From positions 897,001-961,000 of the forward strand of contig NZ_JAZHRU010000001.1 in NCBI RefSeq assembly GCF_036924525.1: DNA of 64,000 nt. Direction: 5' to 3'. The number at the start of each line of letters is the position of its first letter. Positions within the stretch are counted from its first letter, which is position 1. This document shows, one piece after another, positions 52,841 through 61,558 of this stretch. The notes beneath the pieces were generated by a model. That model had not been told where the DNA came from. It ran no database searches and saw nothing but the letters and a program-made list of their open reading frames with translations. The DNA comes from Bradyrhizobium sp. AZCC 1719. GTDB lineage: Bacteria; Pseudomonadota; Alphaproteobacteria; Rhizobiales; Xanthobacteraceae. The position numbers were made by a program, and so were the translations under genes.

Positions 52841-53560
52841 TCAGATCATTGCCGCGACTTTTTCCAGCCCGATGATGCGGGCAAGCGAGCGCACTTCGCT
52901 CTTCTGGTCCTCACGCAACTGGAACAGCAGCGGCATCGCCGCCGATTTCAATTGCTGGACTTCCGCGGATTCGGGATCGATCGGCACGCCCGTCGCGTTC
53001 GGGTTGGCCTGCCGGCCTGCATGAATCTTGCGGGCGACGGCGCGCAGCGCAGTCTCCACCGGCGGCCAGTAGTACTCCTGCGACGCCGTCAGTTTCAGGC
53101 GGTCCTTGATGCCGGCGATCTGGCCATCGCTCAATAGCGTGTAGCTCTTCTGCGGCTGGGGCTTGGCTGCGGCCTTGGGCTTGACGGGCGCAGGCACCGG
53201 CAGCGGTGCCGTACTCGGCGCGGCGGTGGACGTCGTGGGCGCGACGGTGGGAGCCGCGATTTCCTTCGGCATGGCCATATCGACTGATGACGTCGAGGCA
53301 TAGGCCCGGCGCAGCGATTCGTTCAGCGCGGGATCCCTGGGCTGGGGATCAATCGCGGCGGTGGCGTAGCTTAGGACCGCCAGGCGATCCTTTTTGCCTT
53401 CCTTGTTCGAGACCGGAGCCTGGACGGAGGACGCCGACGCCAGTTCGAACCGGGCGGCAGGCACGCTGTCGCGGCCGACAATGGCGATGACGGCAGCGCC
53501 GGCCACGAGAAAACAGATCAGCGCGACAATCGTCATAGTCTTGGTCAAAAAGGTCTCCAT
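52841..53560 (-). CDS. Single-span exported protein with Ala/Pro linker
   Basis: A 239-residue protein of unknown function. An N-terminal membrane segment (IVALICFLVAGAAVIAIVG) is followed by a polar part, an Ala/Pro/Thr linker (about residues 105-135) and a C-terminal helical domain (LSDGQIAGIKDRLKLTASQEYYW, then LLFQLREDQKSEVRSLARI), faintly like the LTxxQ motif of CpxP/Spy chaperones. It lies 105 bp from the Pro/Gln-repeat gene on the same strand; the two share the layout of anchor, Pro-rich linker and helical end. Confidence 0.68.
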   Translation of the reverse strand: METFLTKTMTIVALICFLVAGAAVIAIVGRDSVPAARFELASASSVQAPVSNKEGKKDRLAVLSYATAAIDPQPRDPALNESLRRAYASTSSVDMAMPKEIAAPTVAPTTSTAAPSTAPLPVPAPVKPKAAAKPQPQKSYTLLSDGQIAGIKDRLKLTASQEYYWPPVETALRAVARKIHAGRQANPNATGVPIDPESAEVQQLKSAAMPLLFQLREDQKSEVRSLARIIGLEKVAAMI

Positions 53561-53678
53561 TCCCGCCGACGTTTGGCCCTTTTGCCGAAAACTGGATGAT
53601 AATTGAGGCTATACGATGCCAATCGCCGCGCTGACGCGATCGAAAAGATGGGGAAAAAGTCCCAAAATAGCCCCAGAA

Positions 53679-53924
53679 TCAGGCCGCTGCGGCCAGTTCA
53701 TAGGCCTCCTGGATATCGGCAACGATATCGGAGGCTTCCCACAGGGCGTTGGGGGCGACCTGCTGCAGGGTGACGGTCCAGTTGCACTTGCGGTTGCGCG
53801 GCATGCTGACGACGTCGAATTCGATACCGCGGCACAGCGGATGCCGGTCGAGCGCAAACATTACCCGCCGCCGGATCTCCTCGAGGGTTGCCGGGGTTTT
53901 GGCAAAATACCGATCGAAATCCAT
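53679..53924 (-). CDS. Hypothetical protein, 81 residues
   Basis: A small soluble protein (MDFDRYFAKTPATLEEIRRRVMFALD) with no signal or membrane segment and no family I recognise. GGGGTAAGGA precedes the ATG and supports translation. It ends EAYELAAAA. It stands between a convergent-free gap and the membrane protein gene at 54073, divergent from it. Confidence 0.62.
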   Translation of the reverse strand: MDFDRYFAKTPATLEEIRRRVMFALDRHPLCRGIEFDVVSMPRNRKCNWTVTLQQVAPNALWEASDIVADIQEAYELAAAA

Positions 53925-54072
53925 TCCTTACCCCTTTCGATTTGCCGCCGGTCCCACCGTGGCGGCGGACCATCGTCGAGGCTATTGTTGGGGCCGATAT
54001 GGTTAACGGCGCGTTAAGCCTTCGGTGGCAAGCGCCGGGACCCGAGCAAACGGCGGAGCGGAACAGGCCGGC

Positions 54073-54723
54073 ATGGCTGAAGCGACATCCCAGACGGCGT
54101 CGGTCGCCACCGGGCCATCGGTTCGCGCCGCGCTGGTGGCGGCGATCACGATTTCCGCCTTCACGCTGTCGATTGCGACGTTCGAACTGTCGATGGCGGA
54201 CTGGCCGTCCGGCTTCGTCCTGCTTGTCGTCGTGCCGCTGGTCGCACTGGTGTTCTTCGGCTGCATCGTGTGGTCGGCTTCGCTTCTCCCCAAGATCCGA
54301 ACCAGTGGCTCGAAGTTCGCCCTCCCGTTCCTGATCTGCGCGTTGACGCTTGCCATTCTCGCCTACGCCCCGCTGCACCAGGTCGCTCTCCAGCAGAATT
54401 TCCGCTGGCACCGGGCCGACCGCGAACGGATCGTGGCGCAGGTCGAAGCCGGCGAACTGAAACCCAACGTCTCCTACAACAAGAACCTGGTCGCGCTCGG
54501 CGACCGCGAGCCCAATGTTTCCGTCGGCAACGACATCGTCGTCGACGAGACGGATCAAGGCAGCTATGTGCTGTTTCTGACCTCACGCGGCCTGAAGCAC
54601 TATTTCACGGGCTTCCTGCACGTGCCGCCGGGCGGCGATCCCAAAAGCTTCTTCGAGTTCGCCGACAAGCCGCCGAGCCGGCTGGAGCGCTACGACGAGA
54701 ATTGGTATTTCGTGGCGAATTAA
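54073..54723 (+). CDS. Membrane protein with soluble C-terminal domain
   Basis: A 216-residue protein with three membrane segments (LVAAITISAFTLSIATF, SGFVLLVVVPLVALVFFG, FALPFLICALTLAILAY) and a soluble C-terminal domain of about 100 residues (DETDQGSYVLFLTSRGLKHYFTGFLHVPPG, ending RYDENWYFVAN). The family is not recognised. The ATG at 54073 is chosen; another at 54025 is in frame. The stop lies 8 bp from the antitoxin gene's stop, convergent. Confidence 0.68.
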   Translation: MAEATSQTASVATGPSVRAALVAAITISAFTLSIATFELSMADWPSGFVLLVVVPLVALVFFGCIVWSASLLPKIRTSGSKFALPFLICALTLAILAYAPLHQVALQQNFRWHRADRERIVAQVEAGELKPNVSYNKNLVALGDREPNVSVGNDIVVDETDQGSYVLFLTSRGLKHYFTGFLHVPPGGDPKSFFEFADKPPSRLERYDENWYFVAN

Positions 54724-54730
54724 GCTGCCC

Positions 54731-55027
54731 TCAGACCAGCTCCATGCGCAGATGCCGCCCGACTGCCTGCGCCGCTCGCGCCAGCGTACCAAGCGTTACG
54801 GATTCGTTTTCGGGGTCTAGCAGGCGATCGAGTTGAGCACGGCTTGTTTTCATGCGCGTGGCTAGTTGAGTCTTGGAAATTTCCTCACGCTGCATCAATT
54901 CACTGAGCTGTCGCGCTAGCACACGCTTGATCGCCCGCGCGGTCACGCCTTCGTAGATTCCATCCTCCTTTAGGAAATCATCGAAAGACGATCCAATTCT
55001 GCCCTTCTTGCTGTGCACTTTCTTCAT
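54731..55027 (-). CDS. XRE-type antitoxin (HigA-like)
   Basis: A 98-residue DNA-binding protein with helix-turn-helix EEISKTQLATRMKTSRAQLDRLLD, in the C-terminal half; the N-terminal half (KKGRIGSSFDDFLKEDGI) probably wraps the toxin. Its ATG overlaps the toxin stop (ATGA), so the pair is coupled, toxin first. It should neutralise the toxin and repress the operon, probably at the palindrome at 55372. Confidence 0.85.
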   Translation of the reverse strand: MKKVHSKKGRIGSSFDDFLKEDGIYEGVTARAIKRVLARQLSELMQREEISKTQLATRMKTSRAQLDRLLDPENESVTLGTLARAAQAVGRHLRMELV

Positions 55028-55359
55028 GCGATTTCCTTCTTTCGCTTGATCGCCAATTCCATATCGCTGGCGGGCGTCTTCTGCGTCTTCTTGACGAAGG
55101 CATGCAGCAATATCATTCTGCCTTCGTGTTCGCAGAACAGCACGCGGGCAATACGCCCTTGCGTCAATGTGCTGCGAACCTCCCACAGCCCCCGCCCCAA
55201 GGATCGGCAGAGTGGCATACCAATCGGCCACGCGAACTCGACATCCTTGATGTCCTCGCCGACGATCTTACGATCGTCGGCGGACAAGCTCTTCAGCCAA
55301 TCGCGAACCGGCTCACGGCCGGAAGGCAGGGCGTAGAAAAAAGCAGGCAATTGCTTCAT
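55024..55359 (-). CDS. RelE/HigB-like toxin (phage-derived Gp49-like)
   Basis: A 111-residue protein with the HigB/Gp49-like pattern: FYALPSGREPVRDWLKSLSADD, then PLCRSLGRGLWEVRSTLTQGRIARVLFCEHEGRMILLHAFVKKTQKTP. This family cuts mRNA at the ribosome. I chose the ATG at 55359 (MKQLPAFF) because the palindrome at 55372-55391 covers the earlier in-frame ATG at 55380. It is followed by the overlapping antitoxin gene. Confidence 0.85.
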   Translation of the reverse strand: MKQLPAFFYALPSGREPVRDWLKSLSADDRKIVGEDIKDVEFAWPIGMPLCRSLGRGLWEVRSTLTQGRIARVLFCEHEGRMILLHAFVKKTQKTPASDMELAIKRKKEIA

Positions 55360-55371
55360 TGGCCACATCTT

Positions 55372-55391
55372 ACGTACCATTTCTGGTACGT
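55372..55391. promoter_or_regulatory. Palindromic operator of the toxin-antitoxin pair
   Basis: ACGTACCATTTCTGGTACGT is an inverted repeat with eight-base arms around a four-base centre, 13 bases upstream of the chosen toxin start. The position fits autoregulation by the antitoxin or complex. Confidence 0.82.
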
Positions 55392-55450
55392 CAAGGCAAC
55401 ACAAATCCACCCCGCGTCTTTCAGGCCGGCCCCAAGAAGGAGCAGCAGCG

Positions 55451-56368
55451 CTAGGGCTTCACGTGGGTCAGGCGTCGCGGCCTTCGCTCGGCAACGGTGC
55501 CAAGCGCGATGCCGCCGATGATCAGCGCCATCGCCAGAAACAGCGACGGCTCGAGCGGCTCGTTCAGCATCACGGTGGCGCTGACGATGCCGAGCAACGG
55601 CGTCGCCAGCAGGCACAGCGAGGTGGTGACGGCCGGCAGGCTCCGGTTCACCATGGTCATTGCCCAGTTGGCGAATGCCGTGCAGACGATGCCGCTATAG
55701 AGCATCAGGCCGGCAAGGCGCTCTGTCCACGCGATCTGCGGCCGGCCTTCCGCGAGCCACGCGATGAGCGACAGCAGCGCCGCCGCCAGCAGCACTTGCC
55801 AGAACACGAGTTGAAAGGGTGTCGAGATCCATTTGTGGGCGCGGACATAGACGATGTTGGCGGCCCAGCAGAACGCGGCAATCAGAATCAGGCCGCTGCC
55901 GAACAGCGCGTTGCGGTCACCCCAGTTCAGCGTCTGCGGATTGAAGATGACCGCGAGGCCCGCCAGGCCGCAGCCGATACCGATCACGCGCCGGCGCGTG
56001 ATATGCTCCAACAGAAACATGGCTGCTCCGATCGCGACCCATAGCGGCGTCGTATAGCCGAGCACGATCGCCCTGCCCGCCGGCACGAATTGCAGCCCGG
56101 CCGCCACCAGCGCGGAAAACGCCACCAGGTGCAGAATCGAGGTGCAGAACACGACCGGCAGATCGCCGCGCTTCGGCACGATGAACGTCCCCTGCGCCCA
56201 CAACATCGGCGCCAGCGTCGCGGCGGCGATCATGCAGCGCAGCGCCGTCGCCCATAACGGAGACACGTCCTGCACGATCATCTTCGTCACCGGCCAGTTG
56301 GTCCCCCAGGCGAACACGACACCGGCAAGCAGCGCCGCCGCGCTACGGGTTGAAAGTCCACTGGCCAT
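55451..56368 (-). CDS. EamA-family (DMT) exporter
   Basis: A 305-residue membrane protein with ten segments and two EamA halves: AGVVFAWGTNWPVTKMIV at the start and VYVRAHKWISTPFQLVFWQVL in the second half, with AIVLGYTTPLWVAIGAAMFLLE. It probably exports an amino acid or metabolite. The ATG at 56368 is chosen; a GTG at 56377 is possible. It is divergent from a MocR regulator, a common pairing. Confidence 0.87.
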   Translation of the reverse strand: MASGLSTRSAAALLAGVVFAWGTNWPVTKMIVQDVSPLWATALRCMIAAATLAPMLWAQGTFIVPKRGDLPVVFCTSILHLVAFSALVAAGLQFVPAGRAIVLGYTTPLWVAIGAAMFLLEHITRRRVIGIGCGLAGLAVIFNPQTLNWGDRNALFGSGLILIAAFCWAANIVYVRAHKWISTPFQLVFWQVLLAAALLSLIAWLAEGRPQIAWTERLAGLMLYSGIVCTAFANWAMTMVNRSLPAVTTSLCLLATPLLGIVSATVMLNEPLEPSLFLAMALIIGGIALGTVAERRPRRLTHVKP

Positions 56369-56414
56369 CTCGAACACGTCCCGTCATGAGCCGATCGGCG
56401 TTGCCTAGCCTTTC

Positions 56415-56440
56415 AACTGGCTCTAATGAAAGAACCAGTT
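56415..56440. promoter_or_regulatory. Inverted repeat, probable MocR operator
   Basis: AACTGGCTC (56415-56423) and GAACCAGTT (56432-56440) form an inverted repeat with one mismatch, in the gap between the EamA exporter and the MocR gene. It lies 24 bases before the chosen MocR start and supports that start over earlier ones. Confidence 0.72.
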
Positions 56441-56463
56441 TTTACGATTTATTGGGATCAGTT

Positions 56464-57906
56464 GTGGACGACCTGCTGCCCGGCATGCTGCATCTGGCGC
56501 GCGACAGCGGCGCGACCCTGACGCGCCAGCTCACCGACCAGTTGCGGCACCTCATCACGGAAGGACGCCTCGCGCCCGGCCAGCGCCTGCCCTCGAGCCG
56601 GCAACTGGCGCAATCGCTCGCCCTTTCACGCAACACCGTCTCGTTTGCAGTCGAGCAATTGGCCGCGGAAGGCTATCTCTCGCTCTCCGCCGGACGCCGT
56701 CCGGTGGTCGCCGAGGGCCTATCGCTTGATCGCCGCAAGATGTCGCCGCGAAGCAGCCGGGCCGGAAGCGAGCGGATAGGCCTGTCGTCCTGGGCGCGCG
56801 GCCTGCAGCGGGCGGGCTGGCCGCCTGTTCATGAGGGACGGCCGCGACCGTTTCAGCCCGGGCTGGCGGACGAGCGCGAGTTTCCGCACGATGTGTGGAG
56901 CCGCTGCCTGCGGCGCGCGGCGCGAAACGCCCCGCTACGCCGTGACCGGCCCATCAACCATCGACCGCTGCAGGAAGCGCTGCTCAGCCATCTCGTGGTT
57001 CATCGCGGAATCAAAGCCAAGGCCGATCAGATATTGATCGTGCCGACGGCGCAATCCGGCCTGACGCTGGTCGCAGATGCGCTGCTCGAGCGCGGCGATC
57101 ACGCCTGGATCGAAAGCCCGGGCTATGGCGGCGCCAGCGTCGCATTGCATGCCGCCGGCGCTATCGTTTCCGCCATACCGCTCGACGCGAACGGCATGGC
57201 CATTTCATCCCGCAAGGAGGCACCGCGGCTGATCTTCGTCACGCCGTCGCATCAATATCCGACCGGGCGGCTGATGCCGATCGGCCGCCGCCTCGAACTG
57301 CTGCGTTTCGCGGAAGCCTCCGGCGCCTGCATCATCGAGGACGACTACGACGGCGAATTTCACTACGAGGCCCGCCCGGTGGCCGCATTGCAGGGGCTCG
57401 CAACGTCGCCGCGCGTGTTCTATCTCGGCACCTTTTCGAAAGCGACGTATGCGGACATTCGTTTCGGGTACCTCGTCGTCCCGGAAGCGCTGATTGATCA
57501 CTTCGAACTCGCGCAGCGCCACATGGGAATGCTGACGTCGATCACCATGCAGGACGCGCTGGCCGAGTTCATCGCATCCGGCGCCTATCTCGGCCACATC
57601 AGAAGGATGACGCGCCTCTACAAGGGCCGGCGCGACCGCATGCTGCAGGCGCTTGCCGCTGAAGCCGGCGACCGTCTCGCGATCGAAGCCCCGGCCGGCG
57701 GCATGCAATTGCTGGCAAGGTGCAGCGGACCGGCTAACGACCGGCAACTGTCCTCGCGGCTGCTCGACGCCGGCGTCGCCAGCCGGCCGTTATCGAGCAT
57801 GCTGTATCACAAGACCAATGAGCAGGGTCTATTTCTCGGCTTTGCGGCATGGAATGAAAAGGACATCGATCAGGCGGCGCGCATCCTTGGTCGAATCCTG
57901 CGTTGA
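56464..57906 (+). CDS. MocR/PdxR-family regulator (GntR helix-turn-helix plus aminotransferase-like domain)
   Basis: A 480-residue regulator. The N-terminus is a GntR-type winged helix (LTRQLTDQLRHLITEGRLAPGQRLPSSRQLAQSLALSRNTV). The rest is a fold-type I aminotransferase-like domain with FVTPSHQYPTG, IIEDDYDGEF and the PLP lysine in GTFSKATYADIRFGYLV. It should sense PLP or a PLP-amine adduct. The GTG at 56464 gives the usual family start; the frame is open to 56350. It probably controls the divergent EamA exporter. Confidence 0.88.
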   Translation: MDDLLPGMLHLARDSGATLTRQLTDQLRHLITEGRLAPGQRLPSSRQLAQSLALSRNTVSFAVEQLAAEGYLSLSAGRRPVVAEGLSLDRRKMSPRSSRAGSERIGLSSWARGLQRAGWPPVHEGRPRPFQPGLADEREFPHDVWSRCLRRAARNAPLRRDRPINHRPLQEALLSHLVVHRGIKAKADQILIVPTAQSGLTLVADALLERGDHAWIESPGYGGASVALHAAGAIVSAIPLDANGMAISSRKEAPRLIFVTPSHQYPTGRLMPIGRRLELLRFAEASGACIIEDDYDGEFHYEARPVAALQGLATSPRVFYLGTFSKATYADIRFGYLVVPEALIDHFELAQRHMGMLTSITMQDALAEFIASGAYLGHIRRMTRLYKGRRDRMLQALAAEAGDRLAIEAPAGGMQLLARCSGPANDRQLSSRLLDAGVASRPLSSMLYHKTNEQGLFLGFAAWNEKDIDQAARILGRILR

Positions 57907-57933
57907 CACGCGCTGAGGACATTGCGTGAAGAA

Positions 57934-60261
57934 CTAGCCTGCCGCCCGCCGGGGCTTCGCGGCAGCATCGGCGGGCGCCGGAACCTGCATCAGAATAGTT
58001 TGGCTAGCGGGTGCGATTTCCACGCCGCACTCCTGGAATCGCCGCTTCATGCGGCGGTTGAATTCGCGCTGCACCGGCCAGCGGCCGGCATCGCTGCAGC
58101 GGATCTGGCCGACGATCGAAGCCATCGAGCCGTCCACCTTGTCGACGCCCCACAGTTCGAGATCGCCGCGGATCAGGTGCTGGAATTCGGGCTCGCGCCG
58201 CATCTCGGCGACGATGTCCTTCAGGATCTGGCCGGCGCGGTCGGTGTCTTCCTTGTAGGCCACGTTGACGCTGACTGCGGCGTTGCCGGCGCCGCGGCTT
58301 GAATTGGTGATCGTCGTCACCGCACTGAACGGCACGATGTGCACGGAGCCGTCGCCGGCGCGCAGGCGAAGAGTGCGGATCGAAACATTTTCCACGACCC
58401 CTGACAGGCCCGACAGCGTGACGTTGTCCCCGACCTGGACGGTGTTCTCGATCAGGAGAAACAGCCCGGTAATGAGGTCCTGCACCAGTTTCTGCGAACC
58501 GAAGCCGATGGCGATACCGACGATACCGGCGCCGGCAAGCAGCGGCGCGACATTGACGCCGATCTCGCTGAGCGCCGTGAGGCCAACGACGACGACGATG
58601 AGGCACAACAGTGCCGTTCGCAGCATCGGCTGAAACGTGCGCAGCCGCGCCGCGCGCGCGTAGTGACCCTCGCGCGACAGTGCGGTAACCTTGCGGTCGA
58701 GCAACGCGTTGCTGATTTCCCAGATCGCCGCAGCAGCCAGTGCTGCAATGCCGACGGTGACCACCGCCGACACGAGCCGACTGCCAATCTGGCCGCCGTA
58801 GAACCAGACGATGGCGTCGATGCCCCAGACTTCCAGCAGCGCAACAAAGCCGATGAAGGCGATCGCGACCGAGATGACGTTGCGCAACAGCGGCAGATAG
58901 CGGTTGGCGCGGTTCTCCAGGCCCGGGAAGCGGTGCAGGAGCTCCGGGCTGATGCGGAAGCCACGATCGATCAAGCTCAGCACCAGCATGGTGGAAAGAC
59001 GCACGATCAGCGCAACCGCGACGGTGCCGACGAAATACTGCAGCAGCAGCGCGTAGCCGTTGCGGATGTTGAGCGCCCACACCGCCCACAAGGCGAGGTC
59101 GAGCGCGATCGCAAGATAGTGCCACAGGCCGGCGACGCGGCTGCGCACCCTGGCGGCTGTGCCGTCGCTGCCGGCCGGCGCGCGAATAGCATCCGCAACC
59201 TGGCGGCGGCACTGCAGGATAATGACGACGATGAAGAGATGGACAACCAGCATCACCAGGCGCAGCAACGCCATGTAGCCGCCGCGATGCAAGCCCAGCA
59301 GCAACGCCACATTGGCGAAGGCAATGCCCGAGACGCCGACGGTGACGATGCGCCGCGCCCATATCTCGATATAGGCTGCGGTCTCGGCACGAACGCGAAA
59401 CAGGCCGAAAGGTCCGGCCAGCGCCCGTACCACGCAGATCAGCCCGCGCGTCAGCGCATAGGCGTTGACGACCGCGAGGATCACGAGCCGGGTGGTTGCG
59501 AGATCGCCGATCCCGGTTCCCAGCAACATCGTGGCGGTACCGATAAAGACGAGCACCGGGAGCAATTCGAGCGCGAGCCGTCCCAGCACGAAGGGCAACC
59601 TGACCAGGGACTGCCAGGTGCGCGCCAGACTGAGGCGCCGCCGATGCAGCTCGGGCGCGGCCGTGACGTCAGCCACGGAGGATGGCGGATCGGCCACCGC
59701 CAACGTCGGCACCGGGGCGCGCGCCGTTTGCGGCAGGCGCGCTTCCAACAGCGCCACCGGGCGCTTGATCAGGCGGAAAACCAGCCACTCGGCAGCGAGG
59801 GCGCAAAGAAACACCAGCGCCAGTTTCCACGCGATGTCGAACAACTGGTGATAGGCGGACGGATCGTTGGCGGTCCGCACGAACCAGTAATAGAACGCCC
59901 GAAAGTCCGTCAGTGTCCGCGCCACATCGGCGACCTCGCGCGAGATCTCGCCGACCCGCTCCGATACCGTCAGCAGGAGCTGTGCGCCGAGGCTGTCCGC
60001 CGTGAGCGGCATCGCGGATTTCGGCTCGCCGGCCGTGGCTTGCGGCGGCGGCGAGGCACTGGCGATCGCGCGTAGCGTCTCGATGACTTGCGCGCGCTTC
60101 TTGTCATCGGAAAGCGTATCGAGCGCCCGCTTCGCCTGATCGGGCGTCAGGACGTCAGCTTTATCGGTAGGGGCGGCAGGCGCAGCGCCGGGCTGTGCGA
60201 CAACCGGGAAAGTAAACAGCACGCAGATGAGCAAGATCGCGGGGAAGAGCTTGTGCGACAC
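57934..60261 (-). CDS. Large MscS-family mechanosensitive channel (YbiO-like)
   Basis: A 775-residue inner-membrane channel. It has a signal peptide (LFPAILLICVLFTFPVVA), a periplasmic N-terminal part of about 110 residues, roughly eleven membrane segments, and the conserved MscS pore and beta domain near residues 560-700: LLAGAGIVGIAIGFGSQKLVQDLITGLFLLIENTVQVGD, then RTLRLRAGDGSVHIVPFSAVTTITN. It should open under membrane tension to release solutes. Its stop is 27 bp from the convergent MocR gene. Confidence 0.92.
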   Translation of the reverse strand: MSHKLFPAILLICVLFTFPVVAQPGAAPAAPTDKADVLTPDQAKRALDTLSDDKKRAQVIETLRAIASASPPPQATAGEPKSAMPLTADSLGAQLLLTVSERVGEISREVADVARTLTDFRAFYYWFVRTANDPSAYHQLFDIAWKLALVFLCALAAEWLVFRLIKRPVALLEARLPQTARAPVPTLAVADPPSSVADVTAAPELHRRRLSLARTWQSLVRLPFVLGRLALELLPVLVFIGTATMLLGTGIGDLATTRLVILAVVNAYALTRGLICVVRALAGPFGLFRVRAETAAYIEIWARRIVTVGVSGIAFANVALLLGLHRGGYMALLRLVMLVVHLFIVVIILQCRRQVADAIRAPAGSDGTAARVRSRVAGLWHYLAIALDLALWAVWALNIRNGYALLLQYFVGTVAVALIVRLSTMLVLSLIDRGFRISPELLHRFPGLENRANRYLPLLRNVISVAIAFIGFVALLEVWGIDAIVWFYGGQIGSRLVSAVVTVGIAALAAAAIWEISNALLDRKVTALSREGHYARAARLRTFQPMLRTALLCLIVVVVGLTALSEIGVNVAPLLAGAGIVGIAIGFGSQKLVQDLITGLFLLIENTVQVGDNVTLSGLSGVVENVSIRTLRLRAGDGSVHIVPFSAVTTITNSSRGAGNAAVSVNVAYKEDTDRAGQILKDIVAEMRREPEFQHLIRGDLELWGVDKVDGSMASIVGQIRCSDAGRWPVQREFNRRMKRRFQECGVEIAPASQTILMQVPAPADAAAKPRRAAG

Positions 60262-60485
60262 GAAGGCCTCGCTGAATAAAATGCGCCCGGCGACGAAACC
60301 TGGAATCGGTCTCGCCTTCGCGCGTGCGTCATGTCGGATTGCCTGTTTTCGCCGTCATCCTGTGTCGGAAGTTTGCCAGCGCGGCGGCTTTCTCTTGGCA
60401 TTTGCCGTTGGGCGCGCCTGGCATTGCTGCATCACAGAAATGCAGTGGCTGGATCGCCGGGAACCTTTTGCGCTCCAGATGTGGT

Positions 60486-61469
60486 CTAGCTAAATCGCAG
60501 GCGCGCGGCAGCGTCCCGATATTCCGCCGCTGTGCGCGCAACCATCTCGTCGACCGAAAGCATCTCCGTCACGCCCGAAACGGAATGTCCCGCGCTCCAG
60601 ATATCCTTCCAGCGTTTCGGGCGGCTCTCGCGCGCGCCGATGTCGATATCCTTGGCGATATCGATCGCGCCCCGCTCGGGAAGATCGTCCGGATCTAGGC
60701 CGGCGGCCTCGATCGAGAGGCGCAGCATGTTGGTCTGCAGGCCCGTGAATGCCTTGGTCAGCAGGATGTCGTCGGCGCTGCTGGTAACCAGCATCTCCTT
60801 GTAGCGCGCATCCGCCATGCTCTCCCGCGTGGCGATGAATTTGGTACCCATATAGGCGAGATCGCAGCCGAGCGCCTCGGCCGCGCGCAGGGCGTGACCA
60901 TCCGCGATGCCGCCCGCCAGCACCAGGGGTCCATCGAAGAAGGCGCGCACCGCGCGCACGAACACGAAGGGATTGAGCCAGCCGGTCTGGCCGCCCGCGC
61001 CTGCCGTTAGCAGCACCAGCCCATCGGCACCGGCGGCGACCGCGCGTTCGGCATGGCGGATGGATGCGACGTCGGCAAACACCAGCGCGCCGGCCTCGCG
61101 CAACGGCTTCAATACCGGCGCCGGCGAGCCGACGGAGGTGATGACTATTTCCGGCCGGTGACGCAGCAGCACCTGCAGGTCCCGCTCCAGCCGCGCATTG
61201 GAGCGATGCACGATCAGATTGGCGCATACAGGCGCTGCGGGCTTGCCGCTTGCATCCGAGTGCTCCTTCAGCCGGTCATCGATGTCCGTCAGCCATTGAT
61301 CGAGTTGTTCGGGGCTGCGGCAATTCACCGTGGGAAATGAGCCAATCACGCCGTTGCGGCAGGCGGCCACCACCAGCTCGACGCCGGAGACGAGAAACAT
61401 CGGCGCCGCAATCAGCGGCAGGCTGAGGCGGTCGCGAAAGCGCGCAAGAGCATCGGTTGGTTGCATCAT
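60486..61469 (-). CDS. Nitronate monooxygenase-like (NPD family) flavoprotein
   Basis: A 327-residue TIM-barrel FMN enzyme: LPLIAAPMFLVSGVELVVAACRNGVIGSFP at the start, AVAAGADGLVLLTAGAGGQTGW, FDGPLVLAGGIADGHALRAAEALGCDLAYMGTKFIAT. The family oxidises nitronates such as propionate 3-nitronate, or reduces enoyl groups in the related FabK type. The ATG at 61469 is used; a second lies three bases on. It is divergent from the acyl-CoA synthetase gene, 89 bp away. Confidence 0.87.
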   Translation of the reverse strand: MMQPTDALARFRDRLSLPLIAAPMFLVSGVELVVAACRNGVIGSFPTVNCRSPEQLDQWLTDIDDRLKEHSDASGKPAAPVCANLIVHRSNARLERDLQVLLRHRPEIVITSVGSPAPVLKPLREAGALVFADVASIRHAERAVAAGADGLVLLTAGAGGQTGWLNPFVFVRAVRAFFDGPLVLAGGIADGHALRAAEALGCDLAYMGTKFIATRESMADARYKEMLVTSSADDILLTKAFTGLQTNMLRLSIEAAGLDPDDLPERGAIDIAKDIDIGARESRPKRWKDIWSAGHSVSGVTEMLSVDEMVARTAAEYRDAAARLRFS

Positions 61470-61558
61470 CCTGGCTTGAGCAGTGTGCCTGTTGTGTTAG
61501 CGTTACCCAACATTGGCACGAGCGAAGGCCAATTACAAAACAGGCAGGAGGAAGAAGG

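Noticed and set aside
58663..60075. A 470-codon plus-strand frame opposite the MscS gene
   Set aside because: It lies wholly within the real channel gene, and its Gln/His/Arg-rich composition mirrors Leu/Val/Ala codons on the other strand.
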